Below are positions 52,821 to 61,994 of a DNA stretch of 64,000 bases, piece after piece. Positions within the stretch are counted from its first letter, which is position 1, and each line of letters starts with the position of its first letter. Source of the DNA: Chryseobacterium sp. G0201 (lineage in GTDB: Bacteria > Bacteroidota > Bacteroidia > Flavobacteriales > Weeksellaceae); contig NZ_CP033917.1 of the NCBI RefSeq assembly GCF_003815655.1, forward strand, positions 372,001-436,000. The letters are read 5' to 3'. The notes below the pieces were generated by a model. That model had not been told where the DNA came from, ran no database searches, and saw nothing but the letters and a program-made list of their open reading frames with translations. The position numbers were made by a program, and so were the translations under genes.

Positions 52821-52907
52821 GCAGCCCGACTTGAGCGGAAATCCTTTTTTAGCATGGAAAAAGCAATGGCCAAAAAAGATTGGGAGCGGAAGGCGGAAAT
52901 AGCTGCC
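52821..52907 (+). repeat. Intergenic palindromic repeat, family A copy 4
   Basis: GCAGCCCGACTTGAGCGGAA, A/T core (ATCCTTTTTT ... AAAAAAGATT), and GCGGAAGGCGGAAATAGCTG. Shares both ends and the core with the other three copies; lies upstream of the LpxD paralogue. Confidence 0.75.
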
Positions 52908-52963
52908 ATAAAAAATGAAAGCTGAAAGTTGTTATACTTCCAGCTTCCTATTATTTTGAATAA

Positions 52964-53530
52964 TTATTCTTTTACTCTTTCTAAGTAAGAACCATCTTCT
53001 GTACTCACTTTGATTTTGTCTCCTGCTTCGATGAACAGAGGAACCATTACTCTTGCTCCTGTTTCAACGATAGCGTTTTTAAGAGCGTTGGTAGCCGTGT
53101 TTCCTTTTACTCCCGGATCAGCTTCTATAACCTCCAAGTAAACAGATTGAGGAAGTTCTGCAGACAAAGGCGTCTCGTCTGCTTCCTTTAAAATGATGGT
53201 AACTTCTTCACCTGCTTTCATCAGATTAGAGTTTTCAATCATTTCTTTATCAAGATAAAGCTGAGAGAAGTCATCATTATTCATGAAGTGGAAACCATTC
53301 TCATCATCGTAAAGATATTGGAATTTTCTTGTAATTACTTTCACCTCATCAATTTTGTGACCTGCAGAGAATGTGTTATCCAATACTTTTCCGTTAGTTA
53401 CTGACTTTAGTTTTGTTCTTACGAAAGCAGGACCTTTTCCTGGCTTTACGTGCATAAATTCAACTACCTTGAAAATATCATTGCTAAATTCGATGCAAAG
53501 TCCTTTTCTTATATCGTTACTTGTTGCCAT
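52964..53530 (-). CDS. efp: Elongation factor P
   Basis: A 188-residue EF-P with three OB/KOW-like domains. The tip loop VKPGKGPAFVRTKLKS holds the Lys expected at the modification site, and the C-terminal domain contains VMVPLFIEAGDKIKVSTEDG. It relieves ribosomes stalled at polyproline. Linked to lpxA in the same direction. Confidence 0.96.
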   Translation of the reverse strand: MATSNDIRKGLCIEFSNDIFKVVEFMHVKPGKGPAFVRTKLKSVTNGKVLDNTFSAGHKIDEVKVITRKFQYLYDDENGFHFMNNDDFSQLYLDKEMIENSNLMKAGEEVTIILKEADETPLSAELPQSVYLEVIEADPGVKGNTATNALKNAIVETGARVMVPLFIEAGDKIKVSTEDGSYLERVKE

Positions 53531-53557
53531 TAATTTTATATTATCTTTTAATTTGTA

Positions 53558-54352
53558 TTAGTTACTTTCTTTTCCTGTTCCGTATCCTTTAACGATACCT
53601 CGAGGAGAGTTTTGAATAAACTGAAGAATTTCATCTCTTTCAGCTGTTGGAAGCATTTCTTTTTCAATGTAAGTTACAGCCTGAGAAACGTTCATTTTCA
53701 TTTGGAAAATAGTTCTGTAGATCTTTTGAATTTCGAAAATTTTCTCATTCGTAAATCCTCTTCTTCTCAAACCTACTGAGTTGATTCCAGCGTAAGACAT
53801 TGGCTCTCTCGCAACCTTTACATAAGGCGGAATATCTTTTCTCACCAACGTACCACCGGAAATCATCACATGTTTCCCGATTTTACCAAATTGATGCACA
53901 GCACTAAGACCTCCCATTACGGTATAGTCTCCGATTTCTACGTGCCCTGCAATACCGCAACCGTTCACAATGATAACGTGATCTCCGATAACGCAGTCGT
54001 GTGCAATATGGGAAGTTGCCATGATAAGGCAGTTTTTACCAATTTTGGTAAATCCAAGGGCTTTTGTCCCTCTGTTTACCGTTACACACTCTCTGATCGT
54101 AGTTTCGTCTCCGATAATTACCTGAGTATCTTCACCATCAAATTTTAAATCCTGAGGGATCGCAGAAATTACCGTTCCAGGAAATATTCTACAGTTTTTA
54201 CCTATTCTTGCTCCATCCATGATGGTAACATTAGGGCCAATCCAAGTTCCTTCTCCGATTTCTACATCCCCTGCTATTGTAGTAAATGGTTCTACAATAA
54301 CATTTTTGCTGATTTTTGCACGTTTATCAACGGCTGCTAATTGATGAATCAT
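53558..54352 (-). CDS. lpxA: UDP-N-acetylglucosamine O-acyltransferase (LpxA)
   Basis: A 264-residue left-handed beta-helix acyltransferase. It has hexapeptide repeats ([20 protein letters not shown]), the catalytic His in MATSHIAHDCVIGDHVI, and the C-terminal helical cap from GLRRRGFTNEKIFEIQKIYR. It is the first enzyme of lipid A synthesis. The start codon directly abuts the lpxC/fabZ stop, so the pair is coupled. Confidence 0.97.
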   Translation of the reverse strand: MIHQLAAVDKRAKISKNVIVEPFTTIAGDVEIGEGTWIGPNVTIMDGARIGKNCRIFPGTVISAIPQDLKFDGEDTQVIIGDETTIRECVTVNRGTKALGFTKIGKNCLIMATSHIAHDCVIGDHVIIVNGCGIAGHVEIGDYTVMGGLSAVHQFGKIGKHVMISGGTLVRKDIPPYVKVAREPMSYAGINSVGLRRRGFTNEKIFEIQKIYRTIFQMKMNVSQAVTYIEKEMLPTAERDEILQFIQNSPRGIVKGYGTGKESN

Positions 54353-55750
54353 TTAATCAACTTTATTTTTTGCAACTTGAGCCATTAATTCTGCTTCTAC
54401 TGCTACAGTATCTCCCACATATCCGTATCCCTGCATATGAACAATACCTCTTCTGATAGGCTCTATCAATTCAATTTTGAAAATCATAGTATCACCGGGA
54501 ACTACTTTTCTCTTGAATTTTACTTTATCAATTTTAATGAAATAGGTAGAGTAATTTTCAGGATCCGGAACGCTTGCCAATACTAAGATACCTCCTGTCT
54601 GTGCCAATGCTTCAACTTGTAAAACTCCCGGCATTACAGGCTCTTTAGGGAAATGTCCAACGAAGAAAGGTTCATTCATTGTAACATTTTTCAATCCGAC
54701 AACGTGAGAATCTGACAATTCTAAGATCTTATCAATCAATAAGAATGGTGGTCTGTGAGGCATCAACTTCATGATTCCGTTAATATCGAAAACTGGTTCT
54801 TTCGTTAAATCAAAATCAGGAACATTTTTTTTCTTTTGTAATTTCCACTGACGGTTCAATTTTTTAGCAAATTGAGTATTTACAAAATGTCCTGGTTTGT
54901 TAGCAATAACTTTTCCTTTAATTTTTACTCCAGCCAAAGCCAAATCACCTATTACATCAAGTAATTTGTGTCTTGCAGCTTCGTTAGGGTAATTCAAATT
55001 AAGATTATCAAGAATACCGTTTGGTCTGATAGACACTTTGTCTTTACCAAAAGCTTTCTTCAATTTTTCTGTAGTTTCAGGAGTAAGATCTTTGTCTACA
55101 TAAACGATCGCGTTAGAAATATCACCACCTTTGATCAAACCATGATCTAAAAGCATTTCTAATTCATGTAAAAAGCTGAACGTTCTAGCAGATGAAATCT
55201 CTTCTTTAAAATCTGAAATATTTTTAAGAGTAGCATTTTGAGTACCTAAAACTTTAGTCCCAAAATCTACCATTGTTGTAATTTCGTAATTATCTGAAGG
55301 AATAATTGTAATTTCTGAACCCGTTGCCGGATCGCTATAGCTAAGAACTTCTTTTACCACCAAATATTCTCTGGCAATACCTTGTTCTACAATTCCTACA
55401 CTTTCGATAGCTTCTACAAAAAACTTTGAAGAACCATCTAAAATTGGAGGTTCAGAAGCATCCATTTCCAGCATTGCGTTATCAATATCACAACCAACTA
55501 AAGCTGCCAAAAGATGTTCACAAGTGTTAATTTTAACTCCTAATTTTTCTAATGTCGTTCCTCTTTCTGTCGCTACAACATAGTTTACATCAGCTTCGAC
55601 CTGAGGATGACCCTCTAAATCTGTTCTCACAAAAACGAAACCTGTATTTTCTTTAGCAGGTTTTATGGTCAATTTTACTTCTTTACCAGTATGAAGGCCA
55701 ATTCCGGAAAGTGTTACCTCTTCCTGAAGTGTTTTTTGCATATCACTCAT
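54353..55750 (-). CDS. lpxC/fabZ: Bifunctional LpxC deacetylase / FabZ dehydratase
   Basis: A 465-residue fusion characteristic of Bacteroidota. LpxC part (~1-310): zinc ligands in NTCEHLLAALVGCD and RHKLLDVIGDLALAG, start VTLSGIGLHTGKEV. FabZ part (~320-465): RPPFLLIDKILEL and PFFVGHFPKEPVMPGVLQVE with the catalytic His and Glu. It deacetylates UDP-3-O-acyl-GlcNAc and dehydrates hydroxyacyl-ACP. ATG at 55750 (MSDMQKTL) is used rather than the upstream TTG; it overlaps the lpxD stop by 8 nt. Confidence 0.97.
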   Translation of the reverse strand: MSDMQKTLQEEVTLSGIGLHTGKEVKLTIKPAKENTGFVFVRTDLEGHPQVEADVNYVVATERGTTLEKLGVKINTCEHLLAALVGCDIDNAMLEMDASEPPILDGSSKFFVEAIESVGIVEQGIAREYLVVKEVLSYSDPATGSEITIIPSDNYEITTMVDFGTKVLGTQNATLKNISDFKEEISSARTFSFLHELEMLLDHGLIKGGDISNAIVYVDKDLTPETTEKLKKAFGKDKVSIRPNGILDNLNLNYPNEAARHKLLDVIGDLALAGVKIKGKVIANKPGHFVNTQFAKKLNRQWKLQKKKNVPDFDLTKEPVFDINGIMKLMPHRPPFLLIDKILELSDSHVVGLKNVTMNEPFFVGHFPKEPVMPGVLQVEALAQTGGILVLASVPDPENYSTYFIKIDKVKFKRKVVPGDTMIFKIELIEPIRRGIVHMQGYGYVGDTVAVEAELMAQVAKNKVD

Positions 55751-56774
55751 TAGTATGATCTTTTGAGGTATTCTCAAGATTATTTATTCGTTTTACGATT
55801 TCAGGTAAATTCCTGAAATGTACATAGCTTCTAAGATAGTCATTATAACTTATCGCAGGTGATCCGTACACGGTTTCTTTATCATTAACGCTAGAATTCA
55901 CACCACTTTGAGCCTGAATCTTCACCTGATCTCCTATTTTAATATGCCCTACGATCCCCACCTGACCTCCGATCTGGTTCCAGTTGCCAATAGTGGTAGA
56001 ACCTGCAATTCCTGCTTGTGCTGCAATTACATTATTCTGACCAATTTTCACATTGTGGGCAATCTGAATAAGGTTATCTATTTTAGTTCCCTTTCCAATA
56101 ACGGTTGATCCGATGGTAGCTCTGTCGATACTACAGTTAGAACCAATTTCAACATCATCTTCGATAATTACATTACCTAGCTGAGGGATTTTTTTGAATC
56201 CATCAGGGGTAGGCTGAAAACCAAATCCATCTCCGCCAATCACAGTATTGGAATGAATCACACAATTATCTCCAACAATACAGTAATCGTAAATTCTGGC
56301 ACCACTGTCTATTTTACAGTTTTTACCAATTTTTACACCTTTACCAACGTACACATGAGGATAAATTTGTGAACCTTCACCAATTTTTGCTTTATCTGAG
56401 ATGTAGGTAAACGCACCGATATAGGCTTTTTCGCCAATAACAGCTGTTTCGTGAATAGAAGAGCCGTCTTCGATCCCTTCTTTTCTTCCCTGCATTTCCT
56501 GATACAGATTCATTAAAACCTGAAAGGCAAGATAAGCATCTTTTACGGCAATGATGGTAGGATTATAATTATCTTTAGTTATAATATTTTCCGAAACGAT
56601 AAGAACGGAGCATCTTGAAGTGTCCAAATAGTGGGAAAATCTATCTTGTGCTACAAAAGAAAGATGTCCTGATTCCCCATTTTCAATTGGTGAAACTCCA
56701 GTAATAAGTGCGTGCTCGTCACCTATTATTTTTCCGTCGATAAAACTTGCAATTTGCGAAGCTGTAAATTCCAT
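55743..56774 (-). CDS. lpxD: UDP-3-O-acylglucosamine N-acyltransferase (LpxD)
   Basis: A 343-residue LpxD. N-terminal uridine-binding domain (MEFTASQIASFIDGKIIGD), long hexapeptide helix (GVKIGKNCKIDSGARIYDY), the catalytic His in IQIAHNVKIGQNNVIAAQAG, and a C-terminal helix (LPEIVKRINNLE). It adds the N-linked acyl chain in lipid A synthesis. ATG at 56774 is used; the TTG 9 nt upstream is weaker. First of the lpxD-lpxC/fabZ-lpxA-efp string. Confidence 0.96.
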   Translation of the reverse strand: MEFTASQIASFIDGKIIGDEHALITGVSPIENGESGHLSFVAQDRFSHYLDTSRCSVLIVSENIITKDNYNPTIIAVKDAYLAFQVLMNLYQEMQGRKEGIEDGSSIHETAVIGEKAYIGAFTYISDKAKIGEGSQIYPHVYVGKGVKIGKNCKIDSGARIYDYCIVGDNCVIHSNTVIGGDGFGFQPTPDGFKKIPQLGNVIIEDDVEIGSNCSIDRATIGSTVIGKGTKIDNLIQIAHNVKIGQNNVIAAQAGIAGSTTIGNWNQIGGQVGIVGHIKIGDQVKIQAQSGVNSSVNDKETVYGSPAISYNDYLRSYVHFRNLPEIVKRINNLENTSKDHTNE

Positions 56775-56854
56775 ATTCTGCAAAGATAAGAAATTCTATA
56801 ATTCGCAAACATTTTTTAGTTTTAGGATAGTAAATTTTAATATTATTTAAGAAA

Positions 56855-58072
56855 TTAATTAGACATATCTCTTGGAAAAGTAAGGATATATCTTGTGGTT
56901 TTATTTACGATCAACCCCGATAAAAGCTGGTCTTCCGACTCGTCCAGCCTTAATTTCACCCCACTTTTCTGCAATAAATAAATTGGTTGCTTTTCTGTGT
57001 CATAAGGCAACAATTTTCTCTTGATCTCGTGTACCAGATCTTCACCGTTATCAATTCCGAAAAATTCGTTAGTTTTTTTTATTTTTTCTTCAATAAATTT
57101 CGGATCAAACGGGTGAGAAGAGATAATTGTTTTAGGCAGGTTTCTCTGTATCACACATTTACACCAATAAGAAAGAATAATATCATCAGAATTCTGCCAA
57201 GATTTCATCGCCTGAATAACATCATTATCATCCATTTGAGTGAACCTTTCAACGTCTTCAACGGTTGCTGAGCTTTTTCCACGGTATAAAAAATATTTCA
57301 AATTTTCCGTCGCAGGCAAATCAATTCCTTGAGAAACCAAATATTTCGCTCTTTCTAAGATTTTAACCAAAAGAAACTCCGCCAAAGCCGATGTTTTGTG
57401 ATAATATACCTGCCAATACATGAACATTCTTGCTGTCAAAAAGTTTTCAATGGAATAAATTCCTTTCGCATCAATCACCAATTCGCCTTCTTCGCAAACG
57501 TTCATCATCGAAATAATCCTTTGTGTATTGATATTTCCCTCTGAAACTCCCGTGAAAAAACTGTCTCTCTTCAAATAATCCAATCTGTCAACATCCAATT
57601 GAGAAGAAATAAGCTGATTGAAAAATTTTCTATGATATTTACCCTGAAACATTTCAATAGCAACATTAAGTTGTCCATTAAACTCAACATTTAGCCTATT
57701 CATCAATAATAATGAAAGATTTTCGTGATGCCAGTCGTCCATCAACATACTTTCTAACGCATGAGAAAAAGGACCATGACCAATATCATGCATTAGAATC
57801 GCCAACATCGCGCCTTTTTCCTCCTCATCTGAGATTTTAACTCCTTTTTGTTTTAAAGTCTCCAAAGCCGTAAACATCAAGTGCATCGCCCCCAAAGCAT
57901 GATGAAATCTTGTATGGGTAGCACCCGGAAAAATTAAAGTTAAAAGCCCGGTCTGGGAAATCCTTCTCAGCCTTTGAAAATATGGATGTTCGATGATGTC
58001 GAATAAAATTTCGTGAGGAATTTTGATAAATCCGTGAACAGGATCATTGATGATTTTAAGCTTATTCTGCAT
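56855..58072 (-). CDS. HD-domain phosphohydrolase (dNTPase-like)
   Basis: A 405-residue HD-superfamily protein. The metal site is given by HTRFHHALGAMHLM, ILMHDIGHGPFSHALE and SQLDVDRLDYLKRDS. The core resembles deoxyguanosine triphosphatase/SAMHD1-type enzymes (VHGFIKIPHEILFDIIEHPY). It may hydrolyse dNTPs or nucleotide derivatives. ATG at 58072 (MQNKLKII) is chosen over a TTG start at 58096. It sits upstream of lpxD. Confidence 0.9.
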   Translation of the reverse strand: MQNKLKIINDPVHGFIKIPHEILFDIIEHPYFQRLRRISQTGLLTLIFPGATHTRFHHALGAMHLMFTALETLKQKGVKISDEEEKGAMLAILMHDIGHGPFSHALESMLMDDWHHENLSLLLMNRLNVEFNGQLNVAIEMFQGKYHRKFFNQLISSQLDVDRLDYLKRDSFFTGVSEGNINTQRIISMMNVCEEGELVIDAKGIYSIENFLTARMFMYWQVYYHKTSALAEFLLVKILERAKYLVSQGIDLPATENLKYFLYRGKSSATVEDVERFTQMDDNDVIQAMKSWQNSDDIILSYWCKCVIQRNLPKTIISSHPFDPKFIEEKIKKTNEFFGIDNGEDLVHEIKRKLLPYDTEKQPIYLLQKSGVKLRLDESEDQLLSGLIVNKTTRYILTFPRDMSN

Positions 58073-58201
58073 TGAAATGTCAGTATTTGTACACAAATTT
58101 AGGGATTTTAAATTTTAAGGATGATTAAATTAATATTAAAAACATTTGATCTAAACACAAATGGTACAAATATTTTTGCGGATGACATTATTAAAAAATT
58201 A

Positions 58202-58268
58202 AGTTTTGGCTAAAGCCAATAGATTGGGACTATTTTTACTAAGCGGGCTAAAGCCCACTCCTATTGAT
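58202..58268. repeat. Two-hairpin intergenic repeat, family C copy 3
   Basis: Hairpin TTTTGGC-TAAA-GCCAA, about 25 nt, second hairpin GCGGGCT-AAA-GCCCACT, ending CTATTGAT. Same layout as 34863-34925. Confidence 0.8.
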
Positions 58269-58297
58269 ACAAAGCTCTATATCATTTGTGAAAAAAC

Positions 58298-58328
58298 TTG
58301 CGCCATTTGTGTTTAAAAATTATCTTTG
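58298..58328 (+). promoter_or_regulatory. Promoter of the S41 peptidase gene
   Basis: TTG (58298-58300), 20 nt, TATCTTTG (58321-58328); ATG 22 nt downstream. Among the best consensus matches in the window. Confidence 0.7.
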
Positions 58329-58350
58329 ATACAAATTCCAATAACCTTTC

Positions 58351-59991
58351 ATGAGAAAATTCTCTGTTTTCATCATTCTATTTTTAAGTATGAGTTTTTC
58401 GGCGCAAAGCTTATCTGAGACTCAAAAACTGGAGTCTCTTTGTAAAGTTTGGGGATTTTTAAAATACTATCATCCGAATGTTGCCAAAGGAAATCTCGAT
58501 TGGGATAATCAGCTTTTCCAGAAATTAAATGAAATTGAAAAAATCAACGATAAAAGTCAATTGAATGAATTTTATTCTAACTGGATTGAAAGTCTGGGAA
58601 AAGTTGAAACTTGTGAACAATGTAAAAAAGAGGATAGTAAACTCTATTTTTTGAAAAACTTTGACCTTAATTGGATCAATGATCAGATTATTTTTTCAGA
58701 AAAAACAACCCAGAAACTCAATTATATTCAAAATAATAGAAATATTGGCGACAATTATTATTTCGGGATTGGTGGAAGAAAAGTGTTTTTCAGAAACGAA
58801 AATTCTTATGGATCAAAATTTACTTCCAAAGAAGTCAGCCTTTTAGAATTATTTAGATATTGGAATTATGTAGAATATTTTTTTCCTTACAAATACAAAA
58901 CAGATCAAAACTGGAATGATGTTTTAACTGAGATGATTCCGAAATTTCTCGCTATTAATAATGATGAAACTTATCACTTAACTTTAGCCGAATTGGTTAC
59001 TAAAACAGATGATTCACATGCTTTTTTATTTTCTCCATTTATTAGTTTACATCAATATGGCAGAAGAAAAATTCCTGTAGAATATAGTTATGCAGAAGGA
59101 AAATTGATTGTTACTAAAATTAACTCCAACAAATTTAATGAAGAAAATCCGTTGAAAATCGGTGACGTCATTTATGATGTTAATGGTAAAACTATTCCGC
59201 AAATGGTCAATAGTTTTGGAAAATATATTTCGGCTTCCAATTCCTGGGGGAAAATCAAGAAAGCGAAAAACCTATTTCTTTTTACCAATAATGATTCGAT
59301 CAATATTAAAATTGAAAGAGATGGGCAAAATTTAGCTATTAAATTAAAAACATATCTTCTCCGCGATATTATCAATGAAAAAACTGCAACACCGGAAAAA
59401 TGGAAATTTATTGATGATGAAAGAAAAACCGGCTATGTAAACATGGGAATTATTGAAAGAAAGGATCTGGATGAAATGTATAAAAACCTAAAAGAAACAG
59501 AATCCATTATTTTTGATCTCAGAAATTATCCGAAACAAACCATTTTACCTCTAAGCAAATTATTACTTCCTGAAAATACTATCTATTATCAATTCAATTT
59601 CCCTGAAACCAATTATTTGAGCAAATTTTATAGCCGAAAAAATAGTATTGGCAAAAAAAATAATGATTATTATAAAGGAAATGTTGTGGTTTTGGTGGAT
59701 GAAAATACCCAGAGCCAAGCTGAAACTACAACCATGATGTTTAAACAGCATCCAAAATCAAAAGTTATCGGCAGCAACACTTCCGGAGCTAATGGAGATG
59801 TCATAAGATTCAATATTGCAGATCTGGAGACAAGTTTTACAGGATTGGGAGCTTATTATCCGGACGGAAAGGAAACCCAAAGAATAGGAATAATCCCTGA
59901 TATTTTGATAAAACTTACCGTAAAAGGCATCAAAGAAGGAAAAGATGAAGTCTTTGAAAGAGCCTTGGAATATATAAAGACAGGAAATTAG
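58351..59991 (+). CDS. S41 family peptidase (C-terminal processing type)
   Basis: A 546-residue exported protein: signal peptide (ends SFSAQ), helical N-terminal domain with CKVWGFLKYYHPNVAKG, a PDZ-like segment (~255-300; PLKIGDVIYDVNGKTIPQ), and the S41 catalytic core (~370-546). The nucleophile Ser lies in VDENTQSQAETT and the general-base Lys region in KSKVIGSNTSGANGDV. It cleaves proteins in the periplasm or at the surface. It stands alone behind its own promoter. Confidence 0.87.
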   Translation: MRKFSVFIILFLSMSFSAQSLSETQKLESLCKVWGFLKYYHPNVAKGNLDWDNQLFQKLNEIEKINDKSQLNEFYSNWIESLGKVETCEQCKKEDSKLYFLKNFDLNWINDQIIFSEKTTQKLNYIQNNRNIGDNYYFGIGGRKVFFRNENSYGSKFTSKEVSLLELFRYWNYVEYFFPYKYKTDQNWNDVLTEMIPKFLAINNDETYHLTLAELVTKTDDSHAFLFSPFISLHQYGRRKIPVEYSYAEGKLIVTKINSNKFNEENPLKIGDVIYDVNGKTIPQMVNSFGKYISASNSWGKIKKAKNLFLFTNNDSINIKIERDGQNLAIKLKTYLLRDIINEKTATPEKWKFIDDERKTGYVNMGIIERKDLDEMYKNLKETESIIFDLRNYPKQTILPLSKLLLPENTIYYQFNFPETNYLSKFYSRKNSIGKKNNDYYKGNVVVLVDENTQSQAETTTMMFKQHPKSKVIGSNTSGANGDVIRFNIADLETSFTGLGAYYPDGKETQRIGIIPDILIKLTVKGIKEGKDEVFERALEYIKTGN

Positions 59992-60150
59992 CAAAAATTA
60001 AAACCCTACTTTTCAATACGTTAAGTCAAAATATTATTTTTTTTCATAAATATTTGTCAGGAACCCTGTCAAATTACGACTATGATTTTAAAGAAACTTT
60101 TTCAAGTCTTCTTATCAAACGGAATATTAGTCATTTTAAAATCAACATTT

Positions 60151-61188
60151 ATGAAAAAACATTTTTTTCCCCACCCCTCAAAGTTAGGTACTGTTGCTAT
60201 TTTTATTGCCTTAGCAACAATTGTATCTTGTAGTGATGACAGCAATATGTCATCTGAACCCTCTAAACAATTTGAAGAAAAAATTGCGGTTACTAATCGT
60301 AGCAGCGGAAGTGTTAGTTTTATTGATGCCGTAACAAACAATGTTACCAAAACCTTATCTATTCCCAATTCTGACCCCATGTATGTCGTGTATGTCCCGA
60401 AAACAGATAAAGTTTATATTGGAGACAGAAGCGGAAAGAAAATACATGTCGTAAACCCTAAAACCAACGAAATTGAAAATTCCATCGCGGTTGGAAACGG
60501 AGTTTTCCATATGTGGGCAGACGGACAAGGTAAAGAATTATGGGTTGTAAATGATACCGATAAAACTATTTCTGTAATTAATTTAAGTACAAATTCCGTA
60601 ACTCATACTATAGATGTGGGAATTACTCCTCATGATGTTTTTCTTACTAAGGATGGTTCAACTGCTTTTGTTTCTGTATTCACAAGTGATCCTAATGCTG
60701 ATAAAGTTTTTAAATATTCAACTTCTACTTACGCCAAAACAGGCGAGAAAACAGTGGGAAAAGAACCTCATTTATATCATTCCAATGACAGGCTCTATGT
60801 CCCTTGCCAATCTGGAAAAGTATATGCTCTTGACGGTAATACATTAAATACAATCTACGAAAAAGATTATGCCGGAGCTCATGGTGTATTTATTTCGCCG
60901 GATCATAATAATCTTTTTGTAGCGAATATATCAGGAAACCAATTGTTTTCAATAAACTCTGCCACGGGAAATCAAATTGGAAATCCTTTAACTTCTCCTA
61001 CTCCAACGCCTCATAACCTCGTGGTAAACAATGGAGGAGACAAAATGTTTGTTACACACTCAGGTACTTCTGCAAATACGGTTTCTACCTATACTGTTAA
61101 TTCATCAGGTACACTTGCTTACTCATCATCCATTACTGTAGGAAATAATCCTTTTGGGATAACTTACTACAAAAGAGAACAAAATTAA
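60151..61188 (+). CDS. YncE-like beta-propeller lipoprotein
   Basis: A 345-residue lipoprotein (lipobox ATIVSC, Cys28 region, then SDDSN) with about seven 40-residue propeller blades: FIDAVTNNVTKTLSIPN, VNPKTNEIENSIAVGNG, INLSTNSVTHTIDVGITPHD and so on. YncE-type propellers bind DNA or surface ligands or act as scaffolds; no activity is assigned. ATG at 60151 gives a normal lipoprotein signal; the earlier ATG at 60082 would bury it. Followed 19 nt later by a thioredoxin-like gene. Confidence 0.87.
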   Translation: MKKHFFPHPSKLGTVAIFIALATIVSCSDDSNMSSEPSKQFEEKIAVTNRSSGSVSFIDAVTNNVTKTLSIPNSDPMYVVYVPKTDKVYIGDRSGKKIHVVNPKTNEIENSIAVGNGVFHMWADGQGKELWVVNDTDKTISVINLSTNSVTHTIDVGITPHDVFLTKDGSTAFVSVFTSDPNADKVFKYSTSTYAKTGEKTVGKEPHLYHSNDRLYVPCQSGKVYALDGNTLNTIYEKDYAGAHGVFISPDHNNLFVANISGNQLFSINSATGNQIGNPLTSPTPTPHNLVVNNGGDKMFVTHSGTSANTVSTYTVNSSGTLAYSSSITVGNNPFGITYYKREQN

Positions 61189-61207
61189 TTCATATATAAA
61201 ACCACAA

Positions 61208-61756
61208 ATGGAAGTATATTGGAAAAAAGCAGTTCCTTTTGAAGAGTATCATGATATTATTCAAAAGAAAACAGAGTATTCGGACAAAGATCTTGTAAGT
61301 AAATATCAATTATCACTAAAAAGAGTTGAGCATATTATCAACAACTATGTACCTGATACTGAACAGCAAAAAATATTTGAAGAAAAAAAAATCAATGGGA
61401 AAATTTTAATTATAGCCGAAGGCTGGTGCGGAGACTGCAGTCAATCTGTACCCGTAATTAATACATTTTTTAAAAAGAATTCTGTGAAAATTCTTCAAAG
61501 AGACGAAAATTTAGATTTAATAAGAAAGTTTTTGACCAATGGTAACGAGTCCGTTCCTATCGTGATCTTTCTTAATGATGAAAATAATGTTATTACCCAT
61601 TGGGGACCTCGTCCAAAATTTGGAAAAGATCTTTTAGCAAAGCACAAAAAAGACCCCGAAAATTATCCTAAAGAAGCTTTTTTATCAGATCTTCATAATT
61701 ATTACAACAATAATAATGGCGTTGATATCATTGATGAAATATTATCACTTTTATAA
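61208..61756 (+). CDS. Thioredoxin-like protein
   Basis: A 182-residue thioredoxin-fold protein with the active site EGWCGDC (C74, C77). The cis-Pro motif appears as NESVPIVIFLND. Its N-terminal ~60 residues form an extra helical segment (VYWKKAVPFEEYHDIIQKKT). No signal peptide, so cytosolic. Members of this family (thioredoxin_9-like) are disulfide reductases of unknown substrate. It is in a possible operon with the propeller lipoprotein. Confidence 0.88.
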   Translation: MEVYWKKAVPFEEYHDIIQKKTEYSDKDLVSKYQLSLKRVEHIINNYVPDTEQQKIFEEKKINGKILIIAEGWCGDCSQSVPVINTFFKKNSVKILQRDENLDLIRKFLTNGNESVPIVIFLNDENNVITHWGPRPKFGKDLLAKHKKDPENYPKEAFLSDLHNYYNNNNGVDIIDEILSLL

Positions 61757-61778
61757 TCTTATTTATTTAACAATTAAA

Positions 61779-61822
61779 AAGAGCCGCCGTTTGTAAATTA
61801 CTTACAGCGGCTTTTATTTTTA
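61779..61822 (+). terminator. Terminator after the thioredoxin-like gene
   Basis: Stem AGCCGC...TGTAA pairing with TTACAGCGGCT, followed by a T-rich stretch. The rest of 61757-61994 shows no gene. Confidence 0.75.
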
Positions 61823-61994
61823 TATAAAAATTGACATTTTATCCCTTAAATACTCTATCTTCATACTCAATTATTTTAATAAAAACGCATCAAAATTTTT
61901 AACTAAGATTTAACTTTTAAAGTCTCTATTTTCGTAGATTTTACGAGCTTTTGGTCGCAATTTTGATATACTAACCCTGAAAAATTAAATTATT

